A DNA stretch of 64,000 nt. Origin: Stenotrophomonas_A sp035629025. GTDB lineage: Bacteria; Pseudomonadota; Gammaproteobacteria; Xanthomonadales; Xanthomonadaceae. The first letter of the stretch is position 1, and every line of letters starts with the position of its first letter. Below the pieces are notes generated by a model. The model had not been told where the DNA came from. It did no database searches and saw only the letters and a list, made by a program, of their open reading frames with translations. The translations under genes were made by a program, and so were the position numbers. The stretch is taken from NCBI GenBank assembly GCA_035629025.1, contig DASPIU010000016.1, forward strand, positions 1-64,000, in the 5' to 3' direction. Shown one piece after another: positions 57,830 through 64,000 of the stretch.

Positions 57830-59430
57830 AGCGCTTCGCCGCGCTGTTCCGCGAGCTCGACCGCAGCACCGGCACCGGTGACAAGCGCGCGGCCCTGGTC
57901 GCCTACTTCCGCGACGCGCCAGCGGCCGACGCAGCCTGGGCGCTGTATCTGCTGAGCGGCGGCAAGATCACCGGCCCGCGCGCGCGCATCGCCGGCACCG
58001 GCGAGCTGCGCGAATGGATCACCGAGGTCGCCGGCATCGATGATTGGCTGGTGGCCGACAGCTACGACCACGTTGGCGACCTGGCCGAAACCCTGGCCCT
58101 GCTGCTCGACGATCCCGCCGAAGCCAGCGCCGATGTGCCGCTGTCGACCTGGATCGAGCAACGCCTGCTGCCAGTAGCCAACGCGCCGCTCGAAACCCGC
58201 CGCGCCGTGGTCGTGGACGCCTGGCGCAGCCTGGACTTTGAACAGCGCCTGCTGTTCAACAAGCTGCTCACCGGCGCATTGCGCGTGGGCGTTTCGCAGC
58301 GGCTGGTGCAGCAGGCGCTGGCCGAGCTGTCCGGGCTGGATATCGCGCGCATCGCGCAGCGCATGCTCGGGCAGTGGCAGCCCACGCCGGCCTTCCTCGC
58401 CGACTTGCTGTCGCCGCAGGAGCTGGTCAGCGACCGCCAGCAGCCCTATCCGTTCTTCCTTGCTTCGCCGCTGGAGAACGACCACGAAACGCTGGGCGAT
58501 ATCGCGCACTGGCTGCTGGAATGGAAGTGGGACGGCATTCGCCTGCAGCTGATCCGACGCGGCACGGAAGTGGCGCTATGGTCGCGCGGCGAGGAACGCC
58601 TGGATGGCCGCTTCCCGGAAATCGAACAAGCCGCGGCGGCCTTGCCGGCGGGCACGGTGATCGATGGCGAATTGCTGGCCTGGCGCCTCGGCGACGCGCA
58701 GCCGCTGGCGTTTGCCGCATTGCAGACGCGCATCCAGCGCCTGCGCCCTGGGCCGAAGACACTGGCCGATGCGCCGGCACGGGTGGTCGCCTACGACCTG
58801 CTGGAACTGGCCGGCGAAGACCTGCGCGAACGCCCGCTGCGCGAGCGCCGCGCATTGCTCGAAGGCGTGCTGGCGACGCTGGACGATCCGCGTCTGGTCG
58901 CCTCGCCATTGGTCGAGGCCGGTGACTGGAGCCACGCCGCCAGCCAGCGCCTGCAGGCACGCGAGCGCGGCGTGGAAGGGCTGATGCTCAAGCGCGCCGA
59001 TTCCCCCTACCGCAGCGGCCGTCGCCGTGGCGACTGGTGGAAATGGAAGATCGACCCGCTGACCATCGACGCGGTGCTGATCTACGCGCAGTCCGGCCAC
59101 GGCCGTCGCAGCACGCTGTATACCGACTACACCTTCGGCCTGTGGCACGAGGGCGCACTGGTGCCCGTGGCCAAGGCGTACTCGGGGCTGGACGACCGCG
59201 AGATCCTCGATCTGGACCGCTGGATCCGCGCGCACACCACCGAACGCTTCGGCCCGGTGCGCGCGGTCACGCCCGAGCACGTATTCGAGCTCGGCTTCGA
59301 GGCGGTCAATGCCAGCAAGCGGCACAAGTCCGGCATTGCCGTGCGCTTCCCGCGCATCCTGCGCTGGCGCCACGACAAGCGCCCCGCCGACGCCGATACC
59401 CTGGCCAGCCTGCAGGCGCTGGCGCGATGA
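57826..59430 (+). CDS. ATP-dependent DNA ligase
   Basis: A 534-residue ligase. The N-terminal DNA-binding domain (KRFAALFRELDRSTGTGDK onward) is followed by the nucleotidyl transferase domain with the AMP-accepting Lys in EWKWDGIRLQL (about residue 234) and VIDGELLAW. The OB domain near 420-530 includes KWKIDPLTIDAVLI and ends HKSGIAVRFPRILRWR. It is an accessory ligase besides the NAD-dependent LigA. The TTG start at 57826 gives the N-terminus typical of the family; the open frame upstream is rejected as non-coding. The stop overlaps the helicase start. Confidence 0.93.
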   Translation: MKRFAALFRELDRSTGTGDKRAALVAYFRDAPAADAAWALYLLSGGKITGPRARIAGTGELREWITEVAGIDDWLVADSYDHVGDLAETLALLLDDPAEASADVPLSTWIEQRLLPVANAPLETRRAVVVDAWRSLDFEQRLLFNKLLTGALRVGVSQRLVQQALAELSGLDIARIAQRMLGQWQPTPAFLADLLSPQELVSDRQQPYPFFLASPLENDHETLGDIAHWLLEWKWDGIRLQLIRRGTEVALWSRGEERLDGRFPEIEQAAAALPAGTVIDGELLAWRLGDAQPLAFAALQTRIQRLRPGPKTLADAPARVVAYDLLELAGEDLRERPLRERRALLEGVLATLDDPRLVASPLVEAGDWSHAASQRLQARERGVEGLMLKRADSPYRSGRRRGDWWKWKIDPLTIDAVLIYAQSGHGRRSTLYTDYTFGLWHEGALVPVAKAYSGLDDREILDLDRWIRAHTTERFGPVRAVTPEHVFELGFEAVNASKRHKSGIAVRFPRILRWRHDKRPADADTLASLQALAR

Positions 59431-61892
59431 GTACGCGCGAGGCTGCACAGCGCTGGCGGGCCTGGTTCGCCCAGCGCGGCTGGCGCCCGTCCGCGTTCCA
59501 GCGCGAGGTGTGGCGCCGCTATCTGGCCGGCGAATCCGGCCTGCTGCACACGCCCACCGGCAGTGGCAAGACCCTGGCGGCGCTGGGCGGGCCCTTGCTT
59601 GAAGCGCTCGCCGAAGCCCCCCCCGCGCCAACGCGCAGTGGACGCCGTCGCCCGCCGCGGCCGTTGCGCCTGCTGTGGATCACGCCGTTGCGCGCGCTTG
59701 CCACCGACACCGCGCGCGCCCTGCGCGAGCCCTGCGCCGAACTCGGACTGGATTGGGAAATAGGCCTGCGCACCGGCGATGCCAGTGCGCGCGAAAAGCG
59801 CATGGCGCGCGAGGGCCAGGTTGACGCGCTGGTGACCACCCCCGAATCGCTGGCGCTGCTGCTGTCCTATCCGGACAGCGCCGCGCGCCTGCAGGCGCTG
59901 CGCTGCGTGGTCGTGGACGAATGGCACGAACTGCTTGGCAACAAGCGTGGCGTGCTGCTGCAACTTGGGTTGGCACGGCTGCGCGCACTGGCCCCGGCAC
60001 TGCGCGTGTGGGGGCTGTCGGCCACGCTCGGCAACCTGGAACAGGCGCGCGATGTGCTGCTGCCCGGGCAGGCACAGGCGGCCATCGTCAGCGGCGCGCG
60101 GCCACGCCGGTTGACCTTGCAGACACTGCTGCCGCCAGCGGGCGAACGCTTTCCATGGGCCGGCCACCTCGGGCTGTCACAGCTGCAACGCGTGCTGGAA
60201 ACGCTGCTGGCCGCTCGCACCAGCCTACTGTTCACCAACACCCGCGCGCAGGCCGAGTTGTGGCATCAGGCCCTGGCTGCGGTATGGCCTGAAGGCCCCG
60301 CCACCCTCGCCCTGCACCACGGCTCGCTGGACCCGGGCCTGCGCACCGCGGTGGAGGCCGGCCTGCGCGAAGGCAGTGTGCGTTGCGTGGTCGCCACGTC
60401 CAGCCTCGACCTCGGCGTGGATTTCCCGGCGGTGGACCAGGTGCTGCAGCTGGGCAGTCCCAAGGGCATCGCCCGCTTGCTGCAGCGCGGCGGACGCGCG
60501 CGGCATCGCCCCGGCGAGTCCGGCCACGTGATCTGCATTCCCACGCACGCGCTGGAGCTGGCCGAGTACGCGGCCGCGCGCCGCGCGCTCGCGCATGGTC
60601 GCATCGAATCACGGCCACCGCCGCGGCTGTGTCTGGACGTGCTCGCGCAACACTGCATCAGCTGCGCGCTGGGCGGCGGCTTCCAGGCCGACGCCTTGTT
60701 CGCGCAGGTGCGCGGCACCGATGCTTTTGCCGCGCTGGATCCGGCGCACTGGCAAGCGGTGCTCGACTTCATCGTGCAGGGCGGCAGCGCACTGGCCAAC
60801 TACCCGGACTATCACAAGGTGGTGCGCGACGAAGATGGCGTGTACCGCGTGGTGGATCGCCGCGTTGCCCTGCGCCATCGCCTGTCGATCGGCACCATCA
60901 CCAGCGATGGCAGCGTGCGCGTGCGCTTTCTGCGCGGTGGCGACCTCGGCTCGGTGGAAGAACAGTTCGTCGGCCGCCTGCGTCGCGGCGACCGCTTCCA
61001 GTTCGCCGGCCGCCTGCTCGAACTGGCGCGACTGGAAGACATGACCGCCTACGTGCGCCTGGCCAAGGGCGGCGATGGCGCGGTGCCGCGCTGGATGGGT
61101 GGGCGCCTGCCGATGTCCTCCGCACTCGGCCAGGAAATGGAAGCGGTGCTCGGCGCGCCCGACGACTCCCCTGAACTGCAGGCCCTGGCGCCGTTGCTGC
61201 GTCTGCAGGCGCGGCTGTCCGCGCTGCCCGGCGCCGGCCGCCTGCTGGCCGAAACCCTGCGCACGCGCGAAGGCCGCCACCTGTTCCTGTATCCCTTCGC
61301 TGGCCGCCAGGTGCACGAAGGCCTGGCCGCGCTGCTGGCGCTGCGCTGGGGCCGGCGCCAGCCCAACAGTTTCGATTACGCCGCCAATGACTACGGCCTG
61401 GTGCTGTCGCTGGCGAACGAAGCCGTGCCCGATACCGACTTGCTCAGCGCGCTGCTGCAACCGGCCGGCCTGCTCGAAGACCTGCGCGAAAGCCTCAATC
61501 TCGCCGAACTGGCGCGGCGACAGTTCCGCGAGATCGCGCGCGTCTCCGGCCTGCTGGTGCCGCAGCTGCCGGGGCGCACGCCGCGCAGCCAGCGTCAGCT
61601 GCAGGCCTCATCCGGCCTGCTCTATGACGTGCTGCGCCGCTTCGACCCCGGCCATCTGCTGCTGGAACAGGCCGAACGCGAAGTGCTGAGCGGGCAGCTG
61701 GAACTGGCGCGGCTGGCGGCCACGCTGGAGGAATGCGCGCGCCGCAGCCTGCACCTGCAGACGCCGCGCAGCCTCACCCCGCTGTCGTTTCCGTTATGGG
61801 CCGAGCGCACGCGCGGCCAGCTCAGCACCGAGGACTGGAAGGCGCGCGTGCTGCGCGCCGCCGCTCAGCTGGAGCGCCGCCATGGCGCATGA
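59427..61892 (+). CDS. Ligase-associated Lhr-like DEXH helicase
   Basis: An 821-residue superfamily 2 helicase. Walker A THTPTGSGKT-type motif (LLHTPTGSGKTLAALG, about 40-55), DEWH box (VVDEWHELLG), SAT motif (LSATLG) and the C-terminal motifs ATSSLDLGVDF and QRGGRARHRPG. The large C-terminal region follows the Lhr fold. It works with the operon ligase and nucleases. ATG 59427 overlaps the ligase stop by four bases. Confidence 0.94.
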   Translation: MSTREAAQRWRAWFAQRGWRPSAFQREVWRRYLAGESGLLHTPTGSGKTLAALGGPLLEALAEAPPAPTRSGRRRPPRPLRLLWITPLRALATDTARALREPCAELGLDWEIGLRTGDASAREKRMAREGQVDALVTTPESLALLLSYPDSAARLQALRCVVVDEWHELLGNKRGVLLQLGLARLRALAPALRVWGLSATLGNLEQARDVLLPGQAQAAIVSGARPRRLTLQTLLPPAGERFPWAGHLGLSQLQRVLETLLAARTSLLFTNTRAQAELWHQALAAVWPEGPATLALHHGSLDPGLRTAVEAGLREGSVRCVVATSSLDLGVDFPAVDQVLQLGSPKGIARLLQRGGRARHRPGESGHVICIPTHALELAEYAAARRALAHGRIESRPPPRLCLDVLAQHCISCALGGGFQADALFAQVRGTDAFAALDPAHWQAVLDFIVQGGSALANYPDYHKVVRDEDGVYRVVDRRVALRHRLSIGTITSDGSVRVRFLRGGDLGSVEEQFVGRLRRGDRFQFAGRLLELARLEDMTAYVRLAKGGDGAVPRWMGGRLPMSSALGQEMEAVLGAPDDSPELQALAPLLRLQARLSALPGAGRLLAETLRTREGRHLFLYPFAGRQVHEGLAALLALRWGRRQPNSFDYAANDYGLVLSLANEAVPDTDLLSALLQPAGLLEDLRESLNLAELARRQFREIARVSGLLVPQLPGRTPRSQRQLQASSGLLYDVLRRFDPGHLLLEQAEREVLSGQLELARLAATLEECARRSLHLQTPRSLTPLSFPLWAERTRGQLSTEDWKARVLRAAAQLERRHGA

Positions 61893-62529
61893 GTGGGCTA
61901 CCGAGCTGGGAGGTGAGCCGGTGCGCCTGTTGGGCGCGCGCGCGCTGTACCGGCCGGCGACGCAGGCGCTGTTGATCGCCGACCTGCATCTGGGCAAGGG
62001 CGATGTGTTTCGTCGCGCCGGCATCGGCCTGCCCGCGGGTGGCACCGCGCACGACCTGGAGCGCCTCGATGCTCTGCTCGCGTCCCATCCCACGCGCACA
62101 CTGTGGGTGCTCGGTGACCTGCTGCACGGGCCCGTGCGTGATGCCGCGTGGTTGCAGCAATGGCGGCAATGGCGCCTGCGCCACGCCGCGCTCGATGTGG
62201 CCGTGGTCCGTGGCAACCACGACCATGCCTTGCAGGCCGACGCGCTGCACGTGCGCGATGCCGGCAGCGAGGTTCACGATGGCCGCTGGCTGTTGCGCCA
62301 CGAACCTGTCGCCGTACCGGGCCAGCATGTGCTGTGCGGCCACGTGCATCCGCTGTGCGAACTGCCGGGCCTGGCGCGACGCTTTCCGGCGTTCTGGTTG
62401 CGCGAAGGAATGACGGTGCTGCCGGCGTTCTCGCAGTTCACCGCGGGCGTGGCGCCACGGGTGCGCAGCGGCGAACGTCTGGTGGCCTGCGTGGACGATG
62501 CGGTTGTCGCCTTGCCGCCCGCGCGTTGA
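61882..62529 (+). CDS. pdeM: Ligase-associated DNA repair endonuclease PdeM
   Basis: A 215-residue calcineurin-like metallophosphoesterase. Motifs: IADLHLGK (DLH), VLGDLLHGP (GD), VVRGNHDHAL (GNHD) and the closing LCGHVHPL (GHVH). It overlaps the helicase gene by 11 bases. It completes the four-gene ligase-associated set (exonuclease, ligase, helicase, PdeM). Confidence 0.93.
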   Translation: MAHEWATELGGEPVRLLGARALYRPATQALLIADLHLGKGDVFRRAGIGLPAGGTAHDLERLDALLASHPTRTLWVLGDLLHGPVRDAAWLQQWRQWRLRHAALDVAVVRGNHDHALQADALHVRDAGSEVHDGRWLLRHEPVAVPGQHVLCGHVHPLCELPGLARRFPAFWLREGMTVLPAFSQFTAGVAPRVRSGERLVACVDDAVVALPPAR

Positions 62530-62534
62530 ATGCA

Positions 62535-63824
62535 TCAGGCCGGCGCCCCCGCGGCAGCCGCGGCAACGCCAGCCGGCGGGGCGGCTTCGAGTGCCGAGAG
62601 GAATTCCTGCGCCAGCGCCAGTCGTCCGAGCCAGCCGTGTTGCGTGCCACTGAGTACGCGCAACATATGCCCGCGCCCGCCCGGCAGGCGCCCGAGCGGA
62701 CGCATCCCGGCATCGCGCAGGCGCGCGCCGATGTCGCGCTCGGACTGGAACAACGGCGTCAGCCAGCGGCTCCAGAAGTGATAGATCGCCACATGCGCCT
62801 GGCGCTCGCGCTGATAGCGCGGCAGCGCGTCGGCCACTGACGCCTCTTCGCGCAGCGCGCGGCACAACGCCCAGGCGTCGAGCAGGGCCATGTTCACGCC
62901 TTGCCCCAGCTGCGGGCTCATCGCATGCGCGGCATCGCCGGCCAGTACCAGCCTCCCGTGGTGCCACTGCGACACCACCGCATCGCGATAGCTGGCCGTG
63001 GCCAGCTGCGCGCAGTGACCAATGCCGGCCAGGCAATCGTGTGCCTGCGGCCACAGCGCCGCCACCTCCGCCAACCACGGCACCACCCCACCCTCGCGCC
63101 AACGCTCGAAGTCCGCGCGCGGCAGGCTCCAGAAAAAACTCATGCGTGGCTGCGGATCGTCCGGCCGCGTACCGACTGGCAGCAGCCCGATCATCTTGCG
63201 CGCGCCGTGGTAACGCTGGCGCAGCTCGTCCGCGTGCGCCCAATCCCCACGCGGTACCAGGCACCACAGCGCGCCCCAGGGATACGGTCGATCCAGCCGC
63301 GGCGTTCCCGCGTGCGTGCGCAATACCGAAGCCGCGCCATCGGCCGCCACCACCAGGTCGAACCCCTCAAACCAGCGCCCATCCTGCGCCTGCACCCGGC
63401 CGCCCTCGGCATCCACCGCCACGATCCGCGTGCCCGCGTGCAACACCGGCGACTCCCACGCCTGCTGCAGCAGCAGGAACAACGCACCGCGCTGCAAGCC
63501 CAGCCCGAACAGCCGCCGATCAAGATCGCAATAGCGCATCTCCATCACCGCCCGGCCCTGCGGGTTATCCCCGAACAGCCGCTGCACCCGCGCCCCATGC
63601 GCCAGCACCTGCTCCAGCAATCCCATCTGCCACAGCACCTGCAAGCCACTGGGCTGCAGCAGGAACCCCGCCCCTACCGGCCCCGGTTCCTGTGCCTGCT
63701 CGAACACCTCCACCCGATGCCCATCGCGCTGCAACAACGCCGCCAGCGCCTGCCCGGCCGTCCCATACCCCACCACCGCGATCCGTCGCGCCTGTCCCCG
63801 CATCACCGCCCCCAATGAATCCAT
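62535..63824 (-). CDS. FAD-dependent monooxygenase
   Basis: A 429-residue aromatic-hydroxylase-like flavoprotein. The Rossmann motif RIAVVGYGTAGQALAALL starts at about residue 13, the middle has DLVVAADGAASVLR (DG motif) and RLVLAGDAAHAMSPQLGQGVNMALLDAWAL closes the FAD site. The last 25 residues are Ala/Pro-rich. The substrate is unknown; ubiquinone or aromatic hydroxylation are options. The start may be 63824 or 63803, the latter seven codons shorter. It is convergent with pdeM, five bases apart. Confidence 0.88.
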   Translation of the reverse strand: MDSLGAVMRGQARRIAVVGYGTAGQALAALLQRDGHRVEVFEQAQEPGPVGAGFLLQPSGLQVLWQMGLLEQVLAHGARVQRLFGDNPQGRAVMEMRYCDLDRRLFGLGLQRGALFLLLQQAWESPVLHAGTRIVAVDAEGGRVQAQDGRWFEGFDLVVAADGAASVLRTHAGTPRLDRPYPWGALWCLVPRGDWAHADELRQRYHGARKMIGLLPVGTRPDDPQPRMSFFWSLPRADFERWREGGVVPWLAEVAALWPQAHDCLAGIGHCAQLATASYRDAVVSQWHHGRLVLAGDAAHAMSPQLGQGVNMALLDAWALCRALREEASVADALPRYQRERQAHVAIYHFWSRWLTPLFQSERDIGARLRDAGMRPLGRLPGGRGHMLRVLSGTQHGWLGRLALAQEFLSALEAAPPAGVAAAAAGAPA

Positions 63825-63963
63825 CACCCCGCACGCATCGTACCGCGCACCACTTAGCCAAGCCCCGCCCATCGAAGTGGGATCCCCGAGGCGCCCAGCC
63901 CCGACCCGGCCGTGCCGCAAGCCAACAAACCCACCGCATCAACGCACACAAAAACAAACACCC

Positions 63964-63992
63964 AAAAAAAAACCCCACCCGAAGGCAGGGTT
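63964..63992 (-). terminator. Rho-independent terminator on the minus strand
   Basis: On the minus strand a nine-base stem (63984-63992 with 63971-63979, including two G-T pairs) around a TTCG loop is followed by nine T residues (63964-63972 as A on the plus strand). It must end a minus-strand gene that lies to the right of the window. Confidence 0.88.
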
Positions 63993-64000
63993 CAATGCAC

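Noticed and set aside
1..64000. tRNA, rRNA, CRISPR, prophage or insertion sequences
   Set aside because: Both strands were read for cloverleaf-like sequences, regular spacer repeats, integrases and transposases. None was seen.

Overview
The window is ordinary chromosomal DNA of a high-GC gammaproteobacterium. The best match is the family Lysobacteraceae (Xanthomonadaceae). The reasons are the gene order lpxD-fabZ-lpxA-lpxB-rnhB-dnaE-accA, metG followed by an RnfB-like ferredoxin gene, a TonB-dependent receptor with short conserved neighbours, a leucine-dehydrogenase-type enzyme, TAGAAT-like -10 boxes, and palindromic dispersed repeats (flanked by TGTAGGAG and CTCCTACA) between genes. No genus is assigned. 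I see no phage, plasmid, insertion sequence, CRISPR array, rRNA or tRNA gene.

Layout. 1-9304: lipid A and fatty-acid core (lpxD, fabZ, lpxA, lpxB, rnhB, dnaE, accA), mostly overlapping or tightly spaced. 9400-18838: small membrane proteins, a HemJ-like protein, a methyltransferase, an intracellular PHB depolymerase (phaZ), a PadR repressor with its HAAS/sensor membrane partner, DUF502, a queuosine-precursor transporter, a secreted DUF885 metallopeptidase, a beta-lactamase-fold hydrolase and a YaeR-like VOC protein. 19045-21888: a TonB-dependent receptor split by one in-frame amber codon. 22014-25692: DUF2147, metG, a HAD phosphatase and an RnfB-like ferredoxin. 25822-31277: RidA and DUF998, then mprF facing a virJ/acvB-type hydrolase. 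31334-36897: small enzymes, a transglutaminase/TPR protein, an old yellow enzyme, an L,D-transpeptidase and YjdM. 37043-40720: a CDF transporter, a YegD-like Hsp70, DUF1993 and a small basic protein. 40748-42805: a sigma factor, a putative anti-sigma factor and a DUF4097 protein. 43281-49469: an acyl-CoA ligase, MscS, a YbiI-like zinc finger, DUF2789, a response regulator, DUF1328, GST and leucine dehydrogenase. 49512-54799: a lipidated subtilase autotransporter, a thiolase and two alanine-rich lipoproteins. 54857-63824: an AidB-like dehydrogenase, then the ligase-associated DNA repair operon (exonuclease, a 60-codon ORF, ligase, Lhr-like helicase, PdeM) and a facing FAD monooxygenase.

The most notable observations are: the nonsense codon in the TonB receptor; three families of structured dispersed repeats, one of which supplies codons to the MetG linker and one of which sits almost only between convergent genes; an unexplained ORF coupled at both ends inside the DNA ligase operon; and several strong palindromes that look like operators for PadR, a PhaR-like regulator and the TonB receptor. 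No wholly new multi-gene system is evident. The ligase-operon ORF and the repeat families are the best leads.
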